Positions 8,747 to 16,025 of a DNA stretch of 64,000 nt are shown in pieces (the first letter of the stretch is position 1; each line of letters begins with the position of its first letter). Location of the stretch: assembly GCF_003945545.1 (NCBI RefSeq), contig NZ_CP029617.1:7157001-7221000 (forward strand), given 5' to 3'. The position numbers were made by a program, and so were the translations under genes. The notes beneath the pieces are model-generated. The model was not told the origin of the DNA and ran no database searches. It saw only the letters and a list, made by a program, of their open reading frames with translations. Origin of the DNA: Streptomyces sp. WAC 01529 (GTDB lineage: Bacteria > Actinomycetota > Actinomycetes > Streptomycetales > Streptomycetaceae).

Positions 8747-8901
8747 TTCACCGGCCCTGGGGTGTGCGGTGCGCGGGCTCGGGGGAACGCGCCGGATGAG
8801 CCGTGAAGGATCGTGCCGGTGACTTGTCCGTGCGCGCCGGGCGCGGTAGACCGATCTTGCCGTCGGCTTCGGCGGCTCTCGTCGCACCTGGGGAGCTGGG
8901 C

Positions 8902-9627
8902 ATGAGCGTCACGAGTCGGTACAGGGAGGCCTGGGAGGCGTTCTGGCGGGAGGCGCCCGAGGGGCAGGGGGCCGTGTTCTGGGACGCCGAGCCCGCCCTC
9001 ACCGCGGGACCTCATCTCGCCCTGTTCGAGCCGCACTTGGCCGCGGCCGACCTGCCCTTCGTCGACCTGGGCTGCGGCAACGGCACGCAGACGCGCTTCT
9101 TCGCCGACCGCTTCCCGCACGTCGTCGGCGTCGATCTGTCCGCCGCGGCCCTCGTGCACGCCCGGCTCGCCGACCCCGCCGACCAGGCGGACTTCCGGCA
9201 GCTCGACGCCGCGGAGAAGGCTGAGGCGCGGCAACTGCACGCGGAGCTGGGCGATGTGAACGTCTATATGCGCGGCGTGCTCCACCAGTGCGAGCCCGAC
9301 GACCGCCAGCCGCTGGTCGACGGCGTCGCCACGCTGATCGGGGAGCGTGGCAGGGCCTTCCTCGTCGAGCTGGCGGAGGCGGCGAGGCCCGTCCTGATGG
9401 CCCTCGCGCAGGACCCGGCGGGCCCGCCGCCGAAGCTCGCCCCGGTCTTCGCCCACGGCATCGCGCCCGCGGAGGTGGTCGACGAGTCGGTGCCGCGCTA
9501 TCTCGCCTCGGCGGGCCTCACCATCCTGGCAAGCGGTGAACTGCCGCTCCTGACCACGGAGTTCACTCCGGACGGCACCCGGATCGAACTGCCGTCGAGG
9601 TGGCTGGTGGTGGGCCGGACGAGCTGA
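8902..9627 (+). CDS. Class I SAM-dependent methyltransferase
   Basis: ATG at 8902 follows GGGGAG. The 241-residue product has motif I FVDLGCGNGTQTRFFADRF near residue 50, the acidic end of the second strand VVGVDLSAAAL, and a motif-IV-like VNVYMRGVLHQ, all typical of the Rossmann-type methyltransferase fold. The N-terminus (YREAWEAFWREAPEGQG) resembles thiopurine/small-molecule methyltransferases. The substrate cannot be told from the sequence. It is followed directly by a strong terminator and looks monocistronic. Confidence 0.85.
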   Translation: MSVTSRYREAWEAFWREAPEGQGAVFWDAEPALTAGPHLALFEPHLAAADLPFVDLGCGNGTQTRFFADRFPHVVGVDLSAAALVHARLADPADQADFRQLDAAEKAEARQLHAELGDVNVYMRGVLHQCEPDDRQPLVDGVATLIGERGRAFLVELAEAARPVLMALAQDPAGPPPKLAPVFAHGIAPAEVVDESVPRYLASAGLTILASGELPLLTTEFTPDGTRIELPSRWLVVGRTS

Positions 9628-9634
9628 CGCAGGT

Positions 9635-9668
9635 CCCCTGGGAGGGAGGTTTTCCTCTCTCCCAGGGG
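9635..9668 (+). terminator. Strong hairpin terminator after the methyltransferase gene
   Basis: A 15-bp stem with a single mismatch (arms 9635-9649 and 9654-9668, CCCCTGGGAGGGAGG against CCTCTCTCCCAGGGG) closes on a TTTT loop, 7 bases past the stop codon. Confidence 0.75.
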
Positions 9669-10115
9669 GCCGCCACGGCGGCGATGTGGTGGTGAACCTG
9701 ATGGCGGGCGTCGCCAACGATGACCTGCGAAACCCGAGGCCCTGGACGGCCTCGTCGCGCATCTGAAATAGCGCGTGGAAGCAACACTTCACGGGGGGAG
9801 GGCGCCGGTCGCGATGGCGTCGGCTTCTCGGCGATGAGGGCAGGACAGAAACACCACCCCTTGCCACTCTCAAGATATAGCGCACCAGGGGCCTTGCCGC
9901 AAGGCCCCCGTTATGGGGCAAGATTCGCGGACCGAAGCCAGGACCTGCGGAAATCGGAGATTCGCTCAGTGCATTCGCTTTTGTCGGTTGATGGGTCGTG
10001 CGACGGCGTCGAGCCGGAGGCGGGACCCGCGCCGCTGCCGGGCCCGCCCGGCGACCACGCGCAGGTGTGCGCGCCCACGGAGCCCGCGGAAATTGACGCA
10101 GATCGGAGCGGTGCC
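9669..10115. other. Long non-coding leader region before helR
   Basis: About 450 bases with no convincing gene. 9669-9860 shows short open frames in several directions but no recognisable protein. 9855-9880 is locally AT-richer (CTCAAGATATAGCG) and may hold the promoter, next to the RAE at 9888. From 9969 there is an in-frame GTG with GGAG 9 bases upstream, so an N-terminal extension of 49 residues on HelR is possible. The extension is Pro/Gly/Ala-rich and lies outside the conserved family start. Confidence 0.5.
9888..9908. promoter_or_regulatory. Rifamycin-associated element (RAE)
   Basis: A perfect inverted repeat, GGGGCCTTGC (9888-9897), one C, GCAAGGCCCC (9899-9908). This matches the RAE described upstream of rifamycin-inducible inactivation and resistance genes in actinomycetes, including helR. 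It stands 207 bases before the preferred helR ATG. The adjacency to a HelR gene makes the call strong. The binding protein is not identified here. Confidence 0.85.
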
Positions 10116-12278
10116 ATGCATTCCCCGAACCCCCTGACCCTCAGCGCGTTCGACCTTCCCGACGCCCTTTCCGCCAAGGCCGAACCGGCGCTGATCGCCG
10201 GTGACGAGCGGCACTTCGCGGCCATCGCGGAGTGCCTCGCGCAGTCGATCGCCGAACTGTCCGACCGCCTCGCCGCCGAGCGCAGAGCACCCGGCGGCGT
10301 CGGCCGCGAGGCCATGGACCGGGACGCGGAGATCCACCGCCTGACCGGGCGGCTGCGCACCCTGCGCCGCTTCGGCCTCGACCTGTGTCTGGGGCGCATC
10401 GTCCCCGCGGACGGCACCGAGCCCGTATACGTCGGACGCCTCGGCCTCACCGACAGCACCGGCCGCCGACTGCTGATCGACTGGCGTTCCCCCGCGGCCG
10501 AGCCGTTCTTCGCGGCGACCCACGCCCAGCCCATGGGCCTGGCGAGCCGCCGCAGGTACCGGTGGACCGATGGCCGCATCAGCGACTACTGGGACGAGGT
10601 GTACACCGCCGACGGCCTCGAAGGGCACGCCGCGCTCGACGACCAGTCCGCGTTCGTCGCCAGCCTGGGCGGCACCCGCTCGGACCGGATGCGCGATGTC
10701 CTCGCCACCATCCAGGCCGACCAGGACGCCATCATCCGGGCGGGATCGCGCGGCGCCCTCGTCGTCGACGGCGGTCCGGGCACGGGCAAGACCGTCGTCG
10801 CCCTGCACCGCGCCGCCCACCTCCTCTACTCCGACCCCCGCCTCGGCCACCGCCGCGGCGGCGTGCTCTTCGTCGGCCCGAGCCGGCCCTACCTGGCCTA
10901 CGTGGCCGACGTCCTGCCCAGCCTCGGCGAGGAAGGCGTACAGACCTGCGTCCTGCGCGACCTCGTCACCGAGGGGGCGGGGGCGGCGACGGAGGTCGAC
11001 CCCGAGGTGGCCCGGCTCAAGGCGTCCGCGCGGATGGTGGGGGCGATCGAGCCCGCCGTCGGCATCTACGAGGAGCCGCCCACCAAGGGGATGACGGTCT
11101 CCAGCCACTGGTCCGACATCTGGCTGAGCGCGGAGGACTGGGCGGCGGCGTTCGACGCGGTGGAGCCGGGCACTCCGCACAATGAGGCGCGCGAGCAGAT
11201 CCGGGAGGAGCTGCTCACGATCCTGATGGAGAAGGACGACAGCGACGCCCCGCCCCATCTGCTGCGGAGGTCGCTGCTCCAGGACCGGGAGCTGATCGGC
11301 ACCCTCAACCGCGCCTGGCCGATGCTGGAGGCGAGCGACCTCGTCGGAGACCTGTGGACGGTGCCGGCCTATCTGCGCAAGTGCGCCCCCTGGCTGAGCG
11401 CGGACGACGTACGCAGGTTGCAGCGCGCGGACGCCCAGGCCTGGACGGTGTCCGACCTGCCCCTCCTGGACGCGGCACGGCAGCGGCTCGGCGACCCGGA
11501 GGCCGCCGTGCGCAAGCGCCGGCACGAGGCCTCCGTCGCTGCCGAGCGGGCGCGCAGGGCCGACGTCATGGACAGCCTGCTGCAGAACGTCGAACTCGAC
11601 GAGAGCGAAGGCGCGCTGGGTATGCTGCACGGGCGGGACCTCCAGGACAGCCTGATCGACGAGAGCGCGCTGCCCACCGCCGAACCGGACCTGCTCGCGG
11701 GCCCGTTCGCGCACGTCATCGTGGACGAGGCGCAGGAACTGACCGACGCCGAGTGGCAGATGCTGCTGCTGCGCTGCCCCTCCCGCAGCTTCACCATCGT
11801 CGGCGACCGCGCGCAGGCCCGGCACGGGTTCACGGAGCCGTGGGCCGAGCGCCTTGAGCGGATCGGGCTGGACCAGATCGACATGACGTCCCTGAGCGTC
11901 AACTACCGCACGCCGGAAGAGGTCATGGCAGAGGCCGAGCCGGTCATCCGGGCCGCGATCCCGGACGCCAACGTACCGACCTCCGTCCGCAGCAGCGGCG
12001 TTCCCGTCACGCACGGGTCCGCCGCGGACCTGGGCACCATCCTCGACGACTGGCTCGCCGAGCACCCCGAGGGGATCGCCTGCGTCATCGGCGACCCCAC
12101 GTTCCGCTCGACGCCCCGCGTCCGGTCGCTGACTCCGGAGCTGTCGAAGGGCCTCGAATTCGACCTGGTCGTCCTCGTCGACCCGGAGGCGTTCGGTGAG
12201 GGGGTCGAGGGGGCGGTCGACCGTTACGTGGCGATGACGCGGGCGACGCAGCGACTGGTGGTCCTCACCAGTCCCTGA
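10116..12278 (+). CDS. helR: HelR, helicase-like RNA polymerase rescue factor (rifamycin tolerance)
   Basis: ATG at 10116 has GGAG 8 bases upstream and gives 720 residues beginning at the conserved SAFDLPDALSAKA. Walker A GGPGTGKTVVALHRAA lies near residue 218, Walker B VIVDEAQELTDAEWQM near 535, then VGDRAQARHGF and the C-terminal helicase motifs (SLSVNYRTPEEVM, SKGLEFDLVVLVDP, VAMTRATQRLVVL). HelD/HelR proteins are superfamily-1 ATPases that push arms into RNA polymerase; HelR displaces rifamycins from the enzyme in Streptomyces and mycobacteria. The upstream RAE predicts induction by rifamycins. An in-frame GTG at 9969 would add 49 residues. No rifamycin-modifying gene is adjacent. Confidence 0.92.
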   Translation: MHSPNPLTLSAFDLPDALSAKAEPALIAGDERHFAAIAECLAQSIAELSDRLAAERRAPGGVGREAMDRDAEIHRLTGRLRTLRRFGLDLCLGRIVPADGTEPVYVGRLGLTDSTGRRLLIDWRSPAAEPFFAATHAQPMGLASRRRYRWTDGRISDYWDEVYTADGLEGHAALDDQSAFVASLGGTRSDRMRDVLATIQADQDAIIRAGSRGALVVDGGPGTGKTVVALHRAAHLLYSDPRLGHRRGGVLFVGPSRPYLAYVADVLPSLGEEGVQTCVLRDLVTEGAGAATEVDPEVARLKASARMVGAIEPAVGIYEEPPTKGMTVSSHWSDIWLSAEDWAAAFDAVEPGTPHNEAREQIREELLTILMEKDDSDAPPHLLRRSLLQDRELIGTLNRAWPMLEASDLVGDLWTVPAYLRKCAPWLSADDVRRLQRADAQAWTVSDLPLLDAARQRLGDPEAAVRKRRHEASVAAERARRADVMDSLLQNVELDESEGALGMLHGRDLQDSLIDESALPTAEPDLLAGPFAHVIVDEAQELTDAEWQMLLLRCPSRSFTIVGDRAQARHGFTEPWAERLERIGLDQIDMTSLSVNYRTPEEVMAEAEPVIRAAIPDANVPTSVRSSGVPVTHGSAADLGTILDDWLAEHPEGIACVIGDPTFRSTPRVRSLTPELSKGLEFDLVVLVDPEAFGEGVEGAVDRYVAMTRATQRLVVLTSP

Positions 12279-12296
12279 CCCTCGCATGGCCCGTCG

Positions 12297-12316
12297 TGCT
12301 TCTTTTGTCAGAAGCA
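12297..12316 (+). terminator. Small hairpin downstream of helR
   Basis: TGCTTCT (12297-12303) and AGAAGCA (12310-12316) form a 7-bp stem with a 6-base loop, 18 bases after the helR stop and directly against the next promoter's -35 box. It is weak, with no T-tract. Confidence 0.4.
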
Positions 12317-12345
12317 TTGACGAAGTCGGGGCACCCTCCTAGCTT
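12317..12345 (+). promoter_or_regulatory. HrdB-type promoter of the GntR/sugar operon
   Basis: -35 TTGACG (12317-12322), a 17-base spacer, and -10 TAGCTT (12340-12345) fit the Streptomyces vegetative consensus TTGACN/TANNNT. The predicted start near 12352 leaves a leader of about 55 bases before the GntR ATG. Confidence 0.65.
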
Positions 12346-12365
12346 CTAACGCGTCGTACTTCGTA

Positions 12366-12381
12366 CGTCATATATGAGACG
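12366..12381. promoter_or_regulatory. Candidate operator of the adjacent GntR regulator
   Basis: CGTCATATATGAGACG is an imperfect 16-base inverted repeat (6 of 8 positions pair) with an AT-rich centre, just after the predicted transcription start and 25 bases before the GntR start codon. Position and AT core suit a self-controlled FadR/GntR site, but the match is not exact. Confidence 0.4.
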
Positions 12382-12406
12382 CGATACGCGAGATCTGAGG
12401 GTGCCC

Positions 12407-13084
12407 ATGACGTCCGTCCCGACCCCGACCCCGGCCGCGGCGCCGCCCCCCGTCCCCATCCCCTCGCGCACCCAGTTCGTACTCGACTCGGTCAAACACC
12501 GCATTCTCACGGGCGAGTTGAGGCCGGGGCAGCCCCTCATCGAGACGGAACTGGCCCGCGAGTACGGGGTGTCGAAGACGCCCGTGCGTGAAGCTCTGAA
12601 GACGCTCGCGGGGACCGGGCTCGTCGAGATGAGCCAGTACAAGGGCGGCACCGTACGCACCGTCGACGCGGCCATGGCGCGGGAGGTGTACGACGTACGG
12701 CTGCTCCTGGAGCCCGAGGCGCTGCGCCGCACCGTGCTGCGCGGGGCTCCGCTCGACGCGGCGCGCGACGCGCTCGTGCGGGCGGACGCAGCCGAGGACG
12801 CGGCCGAACGTTCCCTGGCCAACCGGGAGTTCCACCGCGCCCTGTACGCCGACTGCGGCAATCCGCTGCTCGGGCGGCTGCTCGACGGGGTGCGGGACCA
12901 GGCCGCGCTGGTCTCCGCCGTGGCCTGGGCCGCCGATCCGTCGTGGGCCCGCGAGGCGACGGAGCACGAGCAGATCCTGCGGCTCGCCCTCGCCGGGGAC
13001 CAGGAGGGCGCGGCGAGAGCCCTGCACGATCACATCGAGTCGTTCCTGCGCCGGGCCTTCCCCGGAGAGGAGGGGGCCCGGTGA
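12407..13084 (+). CDS. GntR family regulator, FCD (FadR) type
   Basis: ATG at 12407 follows GAGGG and gives 225 residues. An N-terminal Pro-rich tail is followed by a winged helix (about 20-85, with ETELAREYGVSKTPVREALKTLA as the recognition region and GTVRTVD as the wing) and an all-helical FCD ligand domain (about 90-215), whose metal/ligand His residues include NREFHRALY and TEHEQI. FCD regulators often sense sugar acids. It heads the operon and overlaps the next gene by GTGA, so it most likely represses its own operon until a sugar acid accumulates. Confidence 0.9.
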   Translation: MTSVPTPTPAAAPPPVPIPSRTQFVLDSVKHRILTGELRPGQPLIETELAREYGVSKTPVREALKTLAGTGLVEMSQYKGGTVRTVDAAMAREVYDVRLLLEPEALRRTVLRGAPLDAARDALVRADAAEDAAERSLANREFHRALYADCGNPLLGRLLDGVRDQAALVSAVAWAADPSWAREATEHEQILRLALAGDQEGAARALHDHIESFLRRAFPGEEGAR

Positions 13085-13983
13085 CGTACGAGACGCAGCG
13101 CGCCGCGCTGGCCGACGTGGTGGCGATCCCGGTGACCCCTTTCGCCGAGGACGGCTCCCTCGACCGTGCCGCGCACCGGGGGATCCTGCGGAGGCTGCTC
13201 GACGGCGGCGTGCGCACCCTGACGCCGAACGGCAACACCGGGGAGTTCTACGCGCTCTCGCCCCAAGAGCGGTGTGCGGTACTGGAGTTGACCGCTGCGG
13301 AGGCGGCCGGGCGCGCCTCGGTGCTGGCCGGTGTGGGGCACGACGTACCGACCGCCGTCGCCGCCGCCCGGCACGCCGGGGAGCACGGGGCGAGCATGGT
13401 GATGGTCCATCAGCCCGTCCACCCCTATGTCTCCGACGCGGGCTGGATCGCCTACCACCGGGCGATCGCCGAGGCCGTCCCGGAGCTGGGGGTCGTCCCC
13501 TATCTGCGGGACGCGGGCCTGCCCGGGGCGCGCCTCGCCGAGCTGGCCGACGCCTGCCCCAACGTCATCGGCGTGAAGTACGCGGTGCCGGACGCGGTGC
13601 GCTTCGCCGGGTTCGCGCGGGACGCGGGGCTCGACCGCTTCGTGTGGATCGCCGGGCTCGCCGAGTCGTACGCGCCCTCGTACTTCTCGGCGGGCGCCAC
13701 GGGCTTCACCTCGGGCCTCGTGAACGTCGCCCCGAGCCTTTCGCTGCGCATGATCGAAGCGCTTCGATCCGGGGACCATCCACAGGCCATGAAGGTGTGG
13801 GAGCAGATCCGACGCTTCGAGGAACTGCGCGCGGCCGACGGCTCCGCGCACAACGTCACGGTTGTCAAGGAGGCCTTGGCCGCGCTCGGCCTGTGCCGCC
13901 GCGACGTGCGCGCGCCGAGCAGCCTCCTGCCGGACGCCGAGCGGGCCGAGGTGGCGGCGATCGTCGCGGGGTGGTCCCTGTGA
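13081..13983 (+). CDS. Dihydrodipicolinate synthase (DapA)-like aldolase/dehydratase for sugar acids
   Basis: GTG at 13081 overlaps the regulator stop (GTGA) and gives 300 residues. The class I aldolase marks are present: GNTGE at 51-55 (pyruvate carboxylate loop), Tyr141 in VPYLRDAG and Schiff-base Lys166 in NVIGVKYAVPD. The family includes 2-keto-3-deoxy-sugar-acid aldolases and dehydratases as well as DapA. The position directly before a sugar-acid dehydratase argues for splitting or dehydrating a 2-keto-3-deoxy acid rather than lysine synthesis. The gene also contains a full LacI-type palindrome (13752-13769) over the codons for MIEALRS. Confidence 0.88.
   Translation: MTYETQRAALADVVAIPVTPFAEDGSLDRAAHRGILRRLLDGGVRTLTPNGNTGEFYALSPQERCAVLELTAAEAAGRASVLAGVGHDVPTAVAAARHAGEHGASMVMVHQPVHPYVSDAGWIAYHRAIAEAVPELGVVPYLRDAGLPGARLAELADACPNVIGVKYAVPDAVRFAGFARDAGLDRFVWIAGLAESYAPSYFSAGATGFTSGLVNVAPSLSLRMIEALRSGDHPQAMKVWEQIRRFEELRAADGSAHNVTVVKEALAALGLCRRDVRAPSSLLPDAERAEVAAIVAGWSL
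13752..13769. promoter_or_regulatory. LacI-type operator inside the DapA-like gene
   Basis: GATCGAAGCGCTTCGATC is a perfect 18-base palindrome within the coding sequence. Its inner 14 bases, TCGAAGCGCTTCGA, are identical to sites at 30167, 36546 and 36717. It lies about 2.2 kb upstream of the related core at 15982. It may act as a roadblock or looping partner, or may be chance codon use. Confidence 0.5.
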
Positions 13984-14177
13984 GCGGCATACCGGAAGGA
14001 GGGGTGGTCTACGTGAGTGGCGGGCCGGGAAGCGGGGTGGCCTCTGCGGGTGGCGGGCCCGGGGGAGGGGCGGCCCCTGCGGGTGGCAGAACCGGGGGAG
14101 GGGTGGCCCCTGCGCGTGGCGGGCCGGAAGGCGAGGCGGTCCCCGTGAGCGGCCGCCGGCCGGGAGAAGGTGTGCGG
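13980..14177 (+). repeat. Six 33-bp tandem repeats spanning the dehydratase translation start
   Basis: Six imperfect 33-base units run from 13980 to 14177. Each keeps a pattern of (g)tg-g-ggc, then ggc(c)ggga(a)g, then g-ggtg. Units 1, 2 and 6 begin with an in-frame GTGAG(C/T)GGC (GTG at 13980, 14013, 14145). Unit 1 contains AAGGAGGGG, 8 bases before the unit-2 GTG. Read as protein it is an 11-residue repeat rich in Gly, Ala and Val (e.g. SAGGGPGGGAA). The array separates the stop of the aldolase gene from the conserved start of the dehydratase. Confidence 0.85.
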
Positions 14178-15896
14178 CGGGAGTTACGCAGCAGTCAGTG
14201 GTTCGGGGACGGCGTCTCCTCGGGGCTGCGCTCCTTCAGTCACCGCGCCCGCACCCGCCAGCTCGGCTACCTCCCCGAGGAGCACCTGGGCAAGCCCGTC
14301 ATCGCCGTCCTCAACACCTGGTCCGACATCAACCCCTGCCACTCCCATCTGCGCGATCGCGCGCAGGCCGTCAAGCGGGGCGTGTGGCAGGCGGGCGGCT
14401 TCCCCCTGGAGTTCCCGGTCTCGACGCTCAGCGAGACCTTCCAGAAGCCCACCCCGATGCTCTACCGCAACCTCCTCGCCATGGAGACCGAGGAACTGCT
14501 CCGCTCCTACCCGGTCGACGGCGCCGTCCTCCTCGGCGGCTGCGACAAGACGACGCCCGCGCTGCTGATGGGCGCCGCGAGCGTCGACCTGCCCACCGTC
14601 TTCGTACCGGCGGGGCCCATGCTGCCCGGGCGCTGGCGGGGCGAGACCCTCGGCTCCGGCACCGACATGTGGAAGTACTGGGACGACCACCGCGCCGGGC
14701 TCATCGGCGACTGCGAGCTGACCGAACTGGAGAGCGGCCTCGCGCGTTCCCCGGGCCACTGCATGACCATGGGCACCGCCTCGACGCTCACCGCCGCCGC
14801 GGAAGCCCTCGGCGTGACCGTGCCCGGCGCCTCGTCCGTCCCCGCCGTCGACTCGGGGCACGAGAGGATGGCGGCCGCGTCCGGACTGCGGGTCGTCGAA
14901 CTCGTACGTGAGGACCGGCGGTTGTCCCGGATACTCACCGCCGACGCCTTCGAGGACGCCGTCACCACGGTCCTCGGTCTCGGCGGCTCCACCAACGCCG
15001 TCATCCACCTCATCGCGATGGCCGGGCGCGCCGGCGTCAGGCTCACGCTCGACGACTTCGACCGCGTCGCCCGCACGGTGCCCGTGCTCGCCAACGTCAG
15101 GCCGGGCGGCGCGCGCTACCTCATGGAGGACTTCCACTTCGCGGGCGGGCTCCCCGGCTTCCTGTCGCGGATCACCGACCTGCTGCACCTGGAGAGGCCC
15201 ACGGTCAGCCACGACACCCTGCGCGAACAGCTCGCGGGAGCACGGGTGCACGACGCCGACGTGATCCGCCCGCGCGACAATCCGGTCGCCGAGGAAGGCG
15301 GCGTCGCCGTCCTACGCGGCAACCTCTGCCCGGACGGCGCCGTCATCAAGCACATCGCCGCCGAACCGCGGCTGCTCCAGCACACCGGCCCCGCCGTCGT
15401 GTTCGACGACTACCGCACGATGCGGCGCACCCTGAACGACCCCGCCCTCGGCATCACGCCCGACCACGTACTGGTCCTGCGGGGCGCCGGCCCCAAGGGC
15501 GGCCCCGGCATGCCCGAGTACGGGATGCTCCCCATCCCCGACCACCTCCTGAAGCGGGGCGTGCGCGACATGGTGCGGATCTCCGACGCGCGGATGAGCG
15601 GTACGTCGTACGGCACCTGCGTACTGCACATCGCGCCCGAGTCATACGTCGGCGGGCCGCTCGCGCTGGTGCGCACCGGGGATCTCATCACCCTCGACGT
15701 CAGGGCGCGCACTCTGCGCCTGGAGGTGTCCGACGAGGAGCTGGCCCGCCGCCGCGCCGCGTGGACGCCGCCCCCCGCCCGCTACGAGCGGGGGTACGGC
15801 GCGCTCTACAGCGAGCAGATCACCCAGGCCGACACGGGGTGCGACTTCACGTTCCTCGCGAGGCCGGGCACGGTGCCCGACCCGTACGCGGGCTGA
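14013..15896 (+). CDS. IlvD/Edd family sugar-acid dehydratase
   Basis: Three Fe-S cysteines are present: NPCH (Cys109), GGCDK (Cys177) and GHCMTMGT (Cys250), with GGSTNAVIH, MPEYGMLPIP and RISDARMSGTSYGT. This is the arabinonate/xylonate dehydratase branch: it removes water from an aldonate to give a 2-keto-3-deoxy acid. GTG at 14013 has the best Shine-Dalgarno sequence (AAGGAGGGG, 8 bases away) and gives 627 residues. GTG 13980 (overlapping the aldolase stop) and GTG 14145 (583 residues, the usual family length) are alternatives, all within the 33-bp repeats. Conserved sequence begins RRELRSSQWFGDG. The product probably feeds the DapA-like enzyme encoded just upstream. Confidence 0.9.
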   Translation: MSGGPGSGVASAGGGPGGGAAPAGGRTGGGVAPARGGPEGEAVPVSGRRPGEGVRRELRSSQWFGDGVSSGLRSFSHRARTRQLGYLPEEHLGKPVIAVLNTWSDINPCHSHLRDRAQAVKRGVWQAGGFPLEFPVSTLSETFQKPTPMLYRNLLAMETEELLRSYPVDGAVLLGGCDKTTPALLMGAASVDLPTVFVPAGPMLPGRWRGETLGSGTDMWKYWDDHRAGLIGDCELTELESGLARSPGHCMTMGTASTLTAAAEALGVTVPGASSVPAVDSGHERMAAASGLRVVELVREDRRLSRILTADAFEDAVTTVLGLGGSTNAVIHLIAMAGRAGVRLTLDDFDRVARTVPVLANVRPGGARYLMEDFHFAGGLPGFLSRITDLLHLERPTVSHDTLREQLAGARVHDADVIRPRDNPVAEEGGVAVLRGNLCPDGAVIKHIAAEPRLLQHTGPAVVFDDYRTMRRTLNDPALGITPDHVLVLRGAGPKGGPGMPEYGMLPIPDHLLKRGVRDMVRISDARMSGTSYGTCVLHIAPESYVGGPLALVRTGDLITLDVRARTLRLEVSDEELARRRAAWTPPPARYERGYGALYSEQITQADTGCDFTFLARPGTVPDPYAG

Positions 15897-15940
15897 CCTC
15901 TCGTCCGTGCCCGACCCGTACGGGGGCTGACCTCTCGCCC
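15873..15940 (+). repeat. 34-bp tandem duplication of the dehydratase gene end
   Basis: The 34 bases from 15873 (codons for VPDPYAG, the stop and eleven following bases) are repeated at 15907-15940 with two mismatches. The second copy is outside the reading frame. It looks like a recent slippage or unequal-crossover duplication. Confidence 0.8.
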
Positions 15941-15963
15941 GCACCCGCCCTCGTATGACCGAG

Positions 15964-15991
15964 ATTTCGAACACTGTGCGCGAAGCGCTTC
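15964..15991. promoter_or_regulatory. Regulatory sites before the first ABC permease gene
   Basis: Two motifs lie side by side. ATTTCGAAC (15964-15972) also occurs before the GH51 gene and before the enolase-superfamily operon. GAAGCGCTTC (15982-15991) is a perfect 10-base LacI-type core matching the centre of the four TCGAAGCGCTTCGA sites in this window. The permease ATG is 34 bases further on. No clear -35/-10 pair is seen, so the sites may control an internal promoter or read-through. Confidence 0.5.
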
Positions 15992-16025
15992 ACTCCCACC
16001 GCACCTCCACGATCGGAGAAGTGTC

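Noticed and set aside
6221..8887. An 888-codon leftward frame opposite the SpoIIE phosphatase
   Set aside because: Same artefact; the sense frame has PAS, GAF, SpoIIE and HATPase motifs.
9669..9860. Possible transposase or gene remnant before helR
   Set aside because: Short frames in both directions give no recognisable fragment and there are no terminal inverted repeats.
13081..13983. Lysine-pathway dapA
   Set aside because: The catalytic residues fit the wider family, but the operon context (GntR, sugar-acid dehydratase, sugar importer) points to a sugar-acid lyase.
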